Notes under the pieces: model-generated | Databases searched by the model: none | Told to the model about the DNA's origin: nothing | What the model saw: the letters and a program-made list of their open reading frames with translations, nothing else | Source of the DNA: Dastarcus helophoroides | Lineage: Eukaryota; Arthropoda; Insecta; Coleoptera; Bothrideridae | Direction of reading: 5' to 3' | Assembly (NCBI GenBank): GCA_028583605.1 | Contig: CM053327.1 | Span: 14,247,629 to 14,311,628, forward strand | DNA: 64,000 nt | In this document: piece by piece, positions 49,090 through 60,200 of the stretch | Position numbering within the stretch: the first letter of the stretch is position 1 | Layout: every line of letters begins with the position of its first letter | Position numbers and translations under genes: made by a program

Positions 49090-50470
49090 ATTGATTATAA
49101 AGTTGAGAGCAGTCGCTTGTAATCAGTGAAACTTGTTTAATATGACCTGGATAAGGAGGACAAATCTACTTCGTGACGACTTCAATTTTCTTTAGCCGGC
49201 TGGTTGTCAGGTTGATTTTGGTCTTCACCATTACTTGTGTCTTCGACTTCTCAGATGTCACACGAAATAGAGACATCTGAGAAGTCGGAGATACAAGAAT
49301 TGGTGAGGACCAAAGTTTAATCTGTAGTCCTTTTAATACTTCTAAAACAGCTCTTCGCAGAGCTTCGTAGGTCAAACATCTTCAACACCACCCCTTACTT
49401 TTTCCCAGTAAATCTGTTTCCTAATATTCTCCAAGGTTTTCTTCACTGCGAAATGTCTACCAGCAATGTGTATATCCCCTACAAAACCTTTGAAATTTTT
49501 CCTGGAGAACCATCACTTTGCCTCTTCAAACTCAGTCCTCTACCGGAGTAATTTTAATTGTGCCCATAAGTTCTTAAGTGTAAAATTCCCATTGGAAACT
49601 AAGTGTCAGTCAGGTCTCTAATATGATTCTGACATCAGCGCGTGCTTAAACGGTGGTTCATCCCTCTTCATGTTTGACAGAAATAACCCTTGGCATCTTC
49701 TATGGCTTTTTGGTCCTCTCTTTTTCACCGTTTGTAATCCTGACGAGGTCTTCTGTTGCTCTGCTCTCTTTGAATCGCAGATGTTTTGAAAGCTAGCAGG
49801 CTTTCTTTGGCATGTTCTTGGGTGTCATCAAAGCAACTTTTTTAATACAAATTTTATCACCTTTTGCTTCAGGTCGAAGAAAAAGTTGTGTTGTCTTATT
49901 ATGTGTATCCTAAGAATAAGCTCATCTTTATTCGACATTAACATTTCATGTAATAGTTGTTGCTTTTCTAGACGCATTGTTACGTTTGTTTCTCCTACGA
50001 TTACCCCAATATTTTCGTCAATCATTTTGAGGATCATCTTCTGTGACAATGGCTCCGCTTCTGATAGGAGGACGTTCTTCCTCGCCAAAGTAACTATGAT
50101 TCCGGTGTCCACTGTTGCTTGTACATCTGTTCCATTTATATTCACTTTCACCTTAATGCTTTCAATGGTTCTTTTCACCAGTTCGATAGACTATGGTACG
50201 GAGGCCGTTAGTTGGACTTCTGTTAGTAAGGACCTTTTCTCTCTGACTGATTTTATTTTTTCATGTTGATTGCAAGAAAGTTGATGTGCCGCTATCTGAT
50301 CTTTCGGAGCTGTCCTGTAATTCTTCTGGAGATGACCAGGTTTATCACAGCGAAACATATATAGTTTTTAGATTACTTTTCAATGCTTCTAGTGCGGTTT
50401 TCATACTTGGCCCGGCTAGATAGAAACGTATCATCTTCGACTTCAACTTTCCTTATCCTGCATTCTCGAA
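49090..50470 (-). pseudogene. Ty3/gypsy derivative: Gag tail and protease fused to integrase region (RT and RNase H deleted)
   Basis: Minus strand: a Gag tail with a damaged CCHC knuckle (MFRCDKPGHLQKNY; the first and last Cys are lost) near 50.34 kb, then an aspartic protease at 50178-49828 with QATVDTG carrying the active-site Asp-Thr-Gly, and IIRQHNFFFDLKQKVIKF at its end. The sequence then passes directly to the linker before integrase and to the integrase zinc-binding region (KKTLENIRKQIYWEKV near 49.43 kb), followed by an integrase tail. RT and RNase H are absent. The protein-coding frames after the protease are broken by many stops. Similar in sequence and in missing parts to the copy at 52.66 kb. 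Confidence 0.8.
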
Positions 50471-50479
50471 AAAAAATGA

Positions 50480-50900
50480 TGAATGTTAAAAATAAATTTT
50501 TGGAATTTAAGCCTTTAAAAATTTCAAGTTTAAATCTAAGTATTGAAAAAGAATTCTTCTTTTGGAAAAAGACGTGACTTTTATACCGAGAAACATGTAG
50601 TGATTATGAGACTAAACTCCAAATCTTGAAAATAAAATAACAATTTCGAGGAGAAAATTCAAAATTTTACAAGACATTTACAAGTCAAGTTTAAAGTTGA
50701 AATTTTACTGAAAAAGTAAATATTCAGAATTGTAACATCGCAATTTTGTATCAAAATATCCGAATCTTCTCAAAATCACTGGTAATTTATATTTAAAAAA
50801 CTAGTTCAGGAGCGAAATTTTAGGGAAAAAATCAAAATAAGATTTGAAAATTTTAATAAAAAGGTTTAAATCTCTAGAAAAAAATTGTAAAAAGAAAAAT
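50480..50900 (+). repeat. A/T-rich repeat, forward polarity
   Basis: A short block (aattttgaaaataaaat, aaaaagtaaat words) following the gypsy derivative. Confidence 0.45.
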
Positions 50901-51499
50901 GGCCATAGTGAAGTTGATTTGGCTCTTCAAACAATTGGGGTTAAATTAAATAGATTAATTTAACCAAAATACGTTTGTAGGAAAAATAAGTGCAGGGTTA
51001 TTTAAAAAAATAATTTTAAGAAATGATGGCACGATTTAATTCACATTTAGAGTCAATACTAAATAACAAACAAAAAGTAAATTCACTCTTCAAAAAAATA
51101 ACACATTTTCACTTCTCCTTTTCTGCGTGTGTTTTTGTTAATATAATTAGAAAATGAAGAAATGTGCATTTTGTTGAATGCACACTACAATTCGAGCGTA
51201 AAAGTGTTGTTTCGATAAGAAATAAATGATTGCGTTAGGCAAATTTTTACTTGATTTTTGCTAGATATCAAAAACAAGCTCGAAATTTGTATCTTTATTA
51301 TTAATGATTTGTCAAATCTGTTTTCATGTTCTTTCGATAATCAACCCCTAATGTATGTTGTAATATACGAAAACAAATTAAATAAATAGTATATATCGAA
51401 TATAGCTAATTGAGGCAAATGACTCGAAGAAAATAAAAAAATATATATCAAAAGAAATTATATAGAACTGCTTTGATCTACCACCCCTTCTGTTTGAAT
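50901..51499. other. Intergenic, nothing recognised
   Basis: Plain AT-rich DNA with no supported feature. Confidence 0.4.
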
Positions 51500-52030
51500 T
51501 GCATTTGACCACATTCAGTTATAAATATTTATGGCGCTGGGAGAAACAGAAAAGCGCTCTTGAAGAATATTTCATACTTAGCAACTTTTTCCGAGAACAT
51601 CGCTAGTTTCTTTCGCCGTAAATTACGTGTAATGCAAACTGCGACGTTCGACAAGGGGGTATATTTATGTCGTGTCCTCGCGCCATAAATAAACACAAAC
51701 AGGGTGCAACGTTCATGTTTCCGCCGAAATTGAGACGTATAACCGCCTCGATGGCCGAGCGATTTATCAAAATTCGACGTCCTTCGAGGTGGAAGACCAT
51801 CTACGTTCGTCTTTATTTATTGCTTTTTTCAACATTGGCGGCGCGAAAAGCGAAAAGAAAAGCGTCGGCATTGATGAAAATGGAACGGCTAATGACGATA
51901 CGAGAGGCAGACGTTCGCACCATCGCATCGCTTTGGGGCTATTTTCAGTTTTCAGCCATTCAACAGGCTGTAAGAAGGGTGGGTTAACGGAAACACTATT
52001 GTATTTTTGTATTTTCTTTTAAAGCAAGGG
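51500..52030. other. Normal-complexity island, regulatory candidate
   Basis: A sharp rise in G and C with words such as tttatggcgctggg, gccataaataaacac and cgcctcgatggccgagcg. The two overlapping plus-strand frames (106 and 77 codons) lack motifs. The cataaa/tttatg words resemble caudal and posterior Hox-type sites. This is inference from composition only. Confidence 0.3.
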
Positions 52031-52655
52031 GTGGCCGCTAATTAGACATTTATCATTTCGAATCGTTAATAATAGAAGGAATCATGCAATCGTTGCTATT
52101 AATACTCCTATTTCTTACGTAAGCAAATAAACTATGGCTCTTAGAAGGTTTTCTCTCTGCCACATTGGTAATTACTAATAATTAAGGATAATTATCACTA
52201 ACTACTGATGTAGTAAAGGGGCAGAATCTTGTTTTGGTCTTCAATAAGAGCAAGATTGTTAGCTGAGTGTGTGGCGGGTAGTGCCTTTTATACTTAAAAC
52301 GGTGTAGCTGATTGGGAAACAAATTGGCAGATCTGGGGAATTTTTTTCAGATTTTAAGGTCAAACTGTTTTTAATGAATAATTACAAATTATAATGAATT
52401 TAAAAAATAGGAGCAATGCCCATAATTGGACTGGCTCTTGAATATCTTTTTTCAGATTCGAGAAATTTTAGGCATTATCTGCTGCTGGATAATTTCATCT
52501 TGCAAACTGTTTAGTGTTAACCTCAGTGGTGCGTCGCCATGTTTTTTATAAATGGCAAGGTGATCGGGAAAGAAATTGGTACTTTTACCTTTACCTTGTA
52601 AAATTCTTCAATATTCATAAGTAACAAAAAAAATAGAACAAATATTTGATATGAT
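52031..52655. other. Intergenic, nothing recognised
   Basis: No supported gene or repeat between the island and the gypsy derivative. Confidence 0.35.
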
Positions 52656-53640
52656 CGGACCAGCTTCATCGGCGATTATATCGTCGAACTAACGGCCTCC
52701 AAAATTTAGTCAGAAAAGGATCATTGAAAGCTTGGAAATGAAAGCGAATGTCAATGGAACAAGCAATTATTAATGGCGAATGACAATGAACCCATTCTTG
52801 GGATGGACATAATAAGACAATACCCTTTCATCTTCGATCCGAAGCAAAATGCGATGAAATTGGTAATGGAAAAGTTGCTTTGATGGCATCCAAGGTCACG
52901 TCAAAGAAATCCTGCCAGCTTTCAAAACATCTGCGGTGCAAGGACAGCAGAGCAACAGGACACCACATAAGGATTACAAAAAGAGAGGACCAAACAGCCA
53001 TAGGAGATGCCAAGGGTTATTTCCGTCAAACATGCAGAGGAATGAACCACCGTTTGCGATCTCCGGGAGCTGCAATGGAAGCACGCATTGATATCAAATC
53101 CATATTGGAGGGGAAAGAAGTTGGAAAATGTAGATCCGACTCACAGAAAGTTTTCGAAGAGAATACTGTCCTCAAGAACATGTGGGCTACTCCAAGTAGA
53201 GGTCTGAGTTTGAAGAGGTAAAGCACAAATAGAGGCAAGTGATGGTTCCCCAGGATAATTTTCACAGGCTTTGTAGGAGACATACACATTGTTGGTGCAC
53301 ATGACGTAGTGAAAAAACCTGGAGAAGATTAGGGAACAGTTTTACTTGAAAGAGGTAGGAGGTGGTGCCAAAGATGTTTGACCTACGCAGCTCTACGAAG
53401 ATCTCTCTCAGAAGTTTTAAAAGGACTACGAAATAGTGCTGCGTGAGAAGTCCATCTTAAAGAATGACGGCCGAAGTGATATTACCATCTTCAAAATCGG
53501 AGGCACAAGGGTTGGTGAGGACCAAAGATCAACCTGACAACCCGCCGGATGCAGAAAGTTGAAGTCGCCATGAAGCAGTGTTAGCCTACTTATCCATTTA
53601 ACAAGTCACCTTAAACAAGATTCAATGATTGCTAGGTTTG
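52656..53640 (+). pseudogene. Ty3/gypsy derivative, plus-strand sister of the 49.1 kb copy
   Basis: It begins near CTAACGGCCTCC, shared with the other copy, and has a protease end (ILGMDIIRQYPFIFDPKQNAM). The protease active-site segment seen in the sister copy is missing between atggaacaagca and gcgaatgacaatg. It continues as linker (LEGKEVGK, VLKNMWA), an integrase zinc-binding remnant (GDIHIVGAHDVVKKPGED) and an integrase tail, to about 53.64 kb. RT and RNase H are missing at the same place as in the sister copy. The two lie in opposite orientation about 2.2 kb apart. Stops and frameshifts abound. Confidence 0.8.
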
Positions 53641-54241
53641 CTAGCGAGAAATAGGTCCCCGAGTGGAAGCTTGTCATCAATCCACCTTCGTCGATCAGCG
53701 GTCCTAGATTGTACCTGTTGGAAGCTACTCAATCCAACGGTGCAATGGTAACAACGGTGTATTATCTTTAGTTTTCATCCCTTGTAGGATGTAGGATTTG
53801 TTTGGGCCTTTTTTGTCTACTTTCAGTGGTGTTTCGTATTTCCTTATTGGGAAAATCTGTCTGTTTGTGTGTATATTTCCATTTTTGTTTAGATTATTTC
53901 ATTTAGTTTAACATGCACCTATATATTCTCTCGATGTTCTCTTATTTAGACAATTGAGAAACCACTCTTTATAAAAGGACTGGTCATCTTCCAGTGTAAA
54001 TTGGAATTCATCTGAGATGTTGACAAAGTAGTGGTGATTCAGCGAGGTTATTGAAAACCAGCGGGACAGTCTATTGGTTGTCGGATTCTTGACAGTTTGA
54101 AGTGAATAATGATAGCCTTCGCATGCGAAAGATAGTATGATATATTTTGTGTTTTTAGCGACATTGGAACTATGAATAGCACCACAGTATAATAGTTACA
54201 CAGTAACATACTCCAACTTATAAAAAATAAGACATCGATTT
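53641..54241. other. Intergenic, possibly gypsy-flanking sequence
   Basis: No LTR ends could be recognised here, although this is where one would be expected for the plus-strand derivative. Confidence 0.35.
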
Positions 54242-54560
54242 ATGATATTTTAATGCACAGACTTATTAGTTTCAAAATTTGGAATCCAAAAACTATTGGT
54301 TTTTCTCTTGTTAAATCTCGTCAGTCTGAAATACCCAACCCAAAACCAATAAATGCATCGCTATCAACGATTACAATGGTTTCTTGAACTTCATACAAGT
54401 ACAGTAACTCCAATAAAAGGTCATCTACCAGGCGAATAGCATACAACTGAGACTATACAAAGTGCAGCCCTCTACGTACCAAAACGTATAGTGCAGATTT
54501 TAGGTAGGTGAATCACTAACAGAGATAAGCAGCGGTCTACAGCATGAATAAACAAGTACA
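54242..54560 (-). repeat. Decayed hammerhead-bearing repeat monomer
   Basis: The left part aligns with the 149-bp repeat near 57 kb: it shares taatgcacagac, tttggaa-tccaaa and aaatctcgtcagt, and continues into spacer-like DNA (tgcagccctc, taggtag words). In the minus strand CTGACGA and the AACA loop survive, but the stem II/GAAA side has lost bases and stem I is eroded, so it should not cleave. Confidence 0.6.
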
Positions 54561-56533
54561 AAACAATTTAGAAACTAATAAAACCATGTCCGGAATCTAC
54601 AACAGAAAATCTGGCTGTTCATAAGGCTAGTTTTGAGGAGAGGATGCGATGTGCAAAATGTTTTTCTTCCGTTTTATATACTTAATTACGAATTCTCGAT
54701 AAAGCCAGCCTACTAAACTAAAGGAATTAGCAATTTAAAACATGTTGACGAAAAAGTAAAAACAGGTAACATAGAATAAACATAATATTTTTTGTACTTA
54801 ATTCTCGATAAAATTTGGGAATATAGGTATTTTGCAAAAAAAATCCGATGGAAAATCTCTTGTTTCCTGCCACGGCTTGAGCCTCCACTGTTTAACTGAA
54901 AAAAAAAGAGGAAGTGTTTCTGCTTAGGGCAAAAATCTCTCAAAGATAACTGAGCACACTGGTAGGCTAGCTGAAGTTATAATGCCTCAAAAAAAATTTA
55001 GTTGCTGAAAAAATATCAGAAAATTGTGGTGAAGGAATTGGAAGTGACATTTCTGAAACAAATCGAATCGAATTCTTCTTCGCCAAAACCAATTTTGGAA
55101 TTCATCATGACAAGATATAAAATAATGATTCTGTTTTATGACCTTCAGGATAAAAATTTATTTGCACTACTATTCGTACATTTTTTCCAATTCTTTTGAG
55201 ACAATCTTAATTAATAACGCCAATAGTTAGATATCTTATATGCTAAGACTCCAAATGGCTCTGGCTAAAACTAGCCTACAAATAGAAAGACCTGGAAACC
55301 ATGGCTCCATGCGCTAGGGCATTTATTTCTAAGAATAAAATGGCGAATTTACCAATCGAACGAAGGAGATAGATCAGTTATAGAAAGCTCAAAAAAAGGA
55401 TTACGAATATAGACTGGGGCTTATATCGGATTCAATTTAGAATAAAGACACTTTTCCGCACAATGCGACAATATCCACCATCAGCTTTTGCTTGTAAAGC
55501 GAATAAGCTGTTTGCCTTCCGTGACGTTGCTGTACTTTAAACTTCCGGGATATTATAAGAAAAAAGGGATTTTTATCATAGGATTAGCGGTGAGAGCCTA
55601 AAAATAACACAACACGAAATTTTATAGTCGTCGTTGTCGCCGGTAAATGCACGCAAATTTCCACACGTTATGTGAAAGGCGAACGAATCTACCGCAAACT
55701 TTGCAAACGTTTCGTCGTCTTCAAACATTCATTCACTTCATTCATAGCGGTGCGAAAAGCCGCAGCTCATGTTGCATTATTCAGTGGTTTAATGGAATAT
55801 TCAAAGGGAACGCGACCTTTTGGATTTAGTAGAGTTAATTCGGATGAGCGTTGTCGTTTCATTTTTAAACGAACGACACTTCAACGTTAAATAAACAGAA
55901 GCTGGGAGGATTGCAGTTTGATTAAGGGCAATGCAGAGGTCTAGACTTGAAGTGTGACATTTAAGCGAATGAGTATGTACATTTTAATTAGCGTGCACTC
56001 GACGCTAACTAGTGCGGTGTCGGTGTTTTGAGTATCGTCAGGAGATATCTTTTATCCTTAGTATCTAATGCCTGACGTAACAAATAGTGTCCTAGACAAA
56101 TCGGGGGTAGGGATGAATGATTCTGACAAATTATTCATATTGACTTCGATTTTAATATCAATAACTGAACTTTGAATGTCGATAATAAGTGAAATTAAAA
56201 CATCCATCTTATTTAATATCTATGGCAGTGGTGCATAGGCGTAGCTCACGAACCATTTGTGGGTTGTGGTAATCTTTGATATGGCTCGTGGTAACTATGA
56301 AGAAATATTGTAACAGTTTTTCGAAATTTTTTTTTCGTCATTATGTACCTACTCTAGTTTTTATGAAGTGAAAACTTGTTTAGATGAGTTGACCGATTTT
56401 TGATAAGGGAAAAATAAACTATTTCGTGTTAACATCACGCTAATTTGCTTTACCAATATGCTTTAATGTTAACAGTACAATGCAGCAATGAGTAATACGC
56501 GTAATAGAATCAAAAAATTAACGTGATGGTGAC
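54561..56533. other. Intergenic; normal-complexity island at 55.56-55.93 kb
   Basis: Mostly featureless. The island (words gtcgtcgttgtcgccgg, gcgaacgaatctaccg, cattcattcacttcattc) has two overlapping short frames without motifs and may be conserved non-coding DNA. Confidence 0.3.
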
Positions 56534-56660
56534 GCGGATCAGCGGATTAGTTCACGGCCTCTAAAGAATCTTTCGGTTCAAGAGTGGGTGATCTGCAAGT
56601 TATATTTGTATTTTGTACTGGACTTGCGCAGCCCATCCTGTGGTGTTGTTTCAAAAATAA
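56534..56660 (+). mobile_element. tRNA-derived SINE-like element
   Basis: GCGGATC at 56534 and GATCTGC ending at 56596 form a 7-bp acceptor stem with one G-U pair. Between them are A-box-like (AGCGGATTAGTTCACGGC) and B-box-like (CGGTTCAAGAG) sequences. A unique body and an A-rich end (caaaaataaataaac) follow. RNA polymerase III transcription and LINE-driven retroposition are typical of such elements. The same GCGGATC start occurs in the tRNA-like sequence at 2985-3060. Confidence 0.6.
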
Positions 56661-56681
56661 ATAAACAATATAAAAATGCTA

Positions 56682-56830
56682 TAATGCACAGACCAATAGG
56701 TTTGAACATTTATTAGATTCGAAGTTTGGAAACCAAATACCGGTTTCGATCTTGTTAGATCTCGTCAGTTTGGTATATCCAACTCGAATGCTAAAAAATG
56801 TTCCGACAAGTAAGTACTAAAACATTCACA
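56682..56830 (-). repeat. 149-bp hammerhead-bearing direct repeat, copy 1
   Basis: Differs from copy 2 at only two positions (56682 + 376 = 57058). The pair with its 227-bp spacer resembles the pseudo-LTR arrangement of Penelope-like elements or the repeats of retrozymes. Orientation is given by the ribozyme. Confidence 0.85.
56717..56789 (-). ncRNA. Hammerhead ribozyme, copy 1 (type I, palindromic stem III)
   Basis: Minus strand, in order: ATTCGA, GT, TGGA, TAT, ACCAAA (stem I 5' side); CTGACGA; stem II GATCT, loop AACA, AGATC; GAA; ACCGGT; A; then TTTGGT, T, TCCA, AACT, TCGAAT (stem I 3' side). Stem I pairs 6 + 4 + 6 bp around two internal loops and stem II pairs 5/5. Every invariant core base is present (CUGANGA, GAA, and a GUA cleavage triplet). 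ACCGGU is self-complementary with no room for a loop. It should therefore act as a dimer, as reported for short-stem III hammerheads of retroelements. Predicted cleavage is between plus positions 56738 and 56737. Confidence 0.85.
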
Positions 56831-57057
56831 GGCGTCAAGCGAGTGACTCTTAGTACTACCACCTATTGATCCATAGAGAAACTATGGCCATCGCCAACAA
56901 TGTCGTATGCAAGAAGAATGCAACCTGGACTACAAATTCATGCAGCCCTCCAGGCGTGTATAGTGAATCATAGGTAGCTGAACTACCAACAGTTGAAACA
57001 TTGCCACCTAGCGAAGCGGTTGCTTTCTAGGAGAGTTCCCAGAAGACAAGGATTCTG
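56831..57057. repeat. Spacer between the hammerhead repeats
   Basis: 227 bp with no coding frame of substance. Parts (tgcagccctc, tataggtagctgaa-like words) recur after the decayed monomer at 54.35-54.5 kb, so the spacer belongs to the repeat unit and is not random flanking DNA. Confidence 0.6.
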
Positions 57058-57206
57058 TAATGCACAGACCAATAGGTTTGAACATTTATTAGATTCGAAG
57101 TTTGGAAACCAAATACCGGTTTCGATCTTGTTAGATCTCGTCAGTTTGGTATATCCAACTCGAATGCTAACAAATGTTCGGACAAGTAAGTACTAAAACA
57201 TTCACA
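57058..57206 (-). repeat. 149-bp hammerhead-bearing direct repeat, copy 2
   Basis: Same sequence as copy 1 except aacaaatgttcg for aaaaaatgttcc near its end. The near-identity implies recent duplication, gene conversion or a shared RNA intermediate. Confidence 0.85.
57093..57165 (-). ncRNA. Hammerhead ribozyme, copy 2
   Basis: Identical to copy 1 across the whole ribozyme. Predicted cleavage is between plus positions 57114 and 57113, so co-transcription with copy 1 would release an RNA of exactly 376 nt, ending with the 2',3'-cyclic phosphate typical of hammerhead cleavage. Confidence 0.85.
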
Positions 57207-57249
57207 CTGTGTTTTATATATATTCGTTTTTTATATTTCGAGTTAGTTT

Positions 57250-60200
57250 ACATTAAATGAACAATTAAAAAAAAATTAGAGTACAAATTTAAAAGTTTTC
57301 TATCGTATTTTAAATTAAGGGGTATGCCATTTGATTTAGCATGCAGCCAGATTAAAGTTGAACTGAAAATCTGAAATTTTAGCAAAATGAAGTGAAATGA
57401 TGTTAACATTTTGGGACAAAAGTAAAAAAATCTAGAAATTATGCGAAATATTTGTTTTTATCCCACTTTCACAGTTTAAAATCGAACGTTATTCTTTTTA
57501 AAATTCAGTTTATAAATTTCCAGTTTTTATCAACATTTTTTGTTTCAACATTTCGGGTTGAAACTAAAAATTTGAAAGTGGGATAAACTTAAGAAAAAGT
57601 TAAAATTCACTCAGGTAGAAACGAATTCTTGAATTTTCTACTTGAAAATTTAAGCACGAAATTTTGAGAAAGAGACATTTAAAATTGTAAAAAAATATTT
57701 AATGTATAACTTTATAATTCCTTCATCAATCGTATTGAAATTTGAAACGTACGTTTACAATACTAAGGCTTCTGATTTTCTAAAATCTTAGTGAAATTGG
57801 GTTATTGACAGATCAGAACTTTTATCATAATCATGGGAAATCATAAGCTATAGTATTCTAAATACTACGTTAGTATATTCTAAATAAATGTTTCAAATTT
57901 TAGCTTGATCGGTAAAGAAGTTATCGAATTATTAATTTTTTTCTTGCCAATTTCAAAGATCTATAACTTGGAAGATAACACTTTTATTAACCTTTTTTTA
58001 CCACTACTCGTATATTTATCATTTAAAATCCGTGCCAAGTATTATCGGTGAAATTATCGGACATTCTATACATATAGGCTAACTGGGAATCGACTCGGGC
58101 TCTGGTTGGTAACCCCATCTCCTATGAACAAATGAAGATATGAATTCTTTTAATAAAACTTGATCTCAAAAATTTGAACTTTCGATAAGATCACATTATG
58201 TGCTGTACATTTTTAAAATGATCTCGTAAAAGAACCTGATTTTAGTTTTCAAATTGACACTATCGTCTTTCTCTAATCACTTTTAAATCACCCTGTACAT
58301 TAGAACACAACTTAGTTTTACCACAAACTTTCGATAAAAAGGACAAAGTCCCGAAATCTCGAAAAAAATTAAACTTTGAGATCAATGCCAAAATTTTGCG
58401 AAGTAAAGTCAAATTTCCAAAAAAAGTCTGCATTTCGCGTTTTCAATCCAAATTTTCGGACAAAAAATAAGCTTTGTATTAAGCTTACATTCAAAAGTTT
58501 TGGACGAAAATAAACATTTCAAAACGACTCAAATCAAAATTTAGTGTTTATTCTTAAATTTAAAATAACAATAAAAAATTCGATAAATAGTTGAAATTTC
58601 AAGGTTAAACATAAAAAGATTAGTGAAATAATTTTCGTTAATCAACTAAGCTTGTTTCGAAATTTTGTATTTTTCTCAAAAATTTGACCTGAACCATCAT
58701 AGCATTCCAAAATTGCACACCGTATTTTGGAAAAAAAAAAGTTAAATGTCCAGAAGAGCTAAACATTAATAAAAATAAATTTCAAGTTATCGAGAAATTA
58801 TTAAAAAAATTTGAAATTTGCAGAAAACCCTGAAATTAAAATTATTTTTTAAACAATTTTCAAGCTTTCAATGACAACTTTAAACACCGAATGTTTGAAT
58901 ATTTAACTTTTGGCTCAGGAATTCAGAATTTCGAGATTAAAGTCGGAATTTTTGGACTTTTTTTTAATAAATAGAGTTTTCATTTCGATAGAAATTTTCT
59001 AGAAATTTTGACTTTAAACTTAAATTTGTATTGAGCTAGAAATCGTTTTTTTTAATTTAGAGATTTACCCGCTATCTTACTTCTTTAAACTCGAAAATAG
59101 CAGAAGTTTTTTAAAATCTTTGGTTTTTGTTAAAATTTATTTTTTACATAATATAATTTTTATTTTCTCTCAAAATGTTCAGTTCAATATTTAAATGTTT
59201 ACTTTTTTTCTAATATTTCAACTGAAGGAATCAAGTGTCGATTGTATTTTGAATTTAATTTCAAAGATTTGACTTTTTCGAAATTTTCAGTTTCGAAAAA
59301 AAAGCAGAATATTTCAGCTTTATTCAGGAAATTTCAAATCTTAGGTACAACATTTTGAGTGTAATCACGTAATTTCAAGTTTAATCTCATTATATTGACT
59401 TGACAATAAATCTTTTGACTTTAATCGCAGAGTAAAAACTTTACTAAAAATTGTTATCAATCTTTACGATTACAAATGTCAACTAGAATTTTCCATAAAC
59501 TTTGGAATATTTGTTTTCTTAGAAATTTAAAATTTCTAGAAAAATGAGAATTTCAGTATTAAAGTTGAAATTTTCTGAAATATTTTTTTAATAAATTTAG
59601 CTTTCATTTCACAAATATTTGGACTATATTTCAAAAAGGTTTTCTCTGAAAATTTATAATTTTTTTCTTAAAAAATGCTAAAAGTTTGATTTAGGATTTT
59701 AAGAACATAATAAAATTTCGAATATAACCACAACATTTCTTGTTTCTTTCAAGATGTTTAAAAAACTTCGTAATTTTGATAGTTTTGTTAAAAGTTTTTG
59801 AAATTTTGATACTTTCCTTTCCTTTAAACTTAAAATTTAGCGTTTTTGTAAAAATTATTATTTTTTTTTCCTTTTATTTTTTTTAACAAGGCTTTAGTAA
59901 TTTGAACGTCTAAAACTTTTAGAAGTCAGAAGTGCACATTTTTTAGAAAAAAAGTTGATATTTTGGAAGTTTTATTTTTAATTTTAGTTTGTTTTGTCGA
60001 AGCTTTGATCTTTGATTTAATCAAAATTTATACCTTTTTTAAAAACTTTTAATTGTTCCCTCTAAATTAAATTTTTCTTTTTGAAATATTTTAAAAAATC
60101 TCCCAAAATGTATAAACAAATCCAAACAGTTCCATTTTAGTCATAAGATTTTAAATTTGAACCCAAATATTCGAGTTTTTTTTTCAAATATTTGCTAGAA

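Noticed and set aside
52828..53289. Open frames of 61-113 codons on both strands as independent genes
   Set aside because: They are shadows and broken pieces of the gypsy derivative, which aligns with the copy at 49-50 kb.
58083..58125. B-box-like gagtcgattccc on the minus strand as a tRNA
   Set aside because: Only the B-box resemblance exists; the rest does not fold into a cloverleaf.
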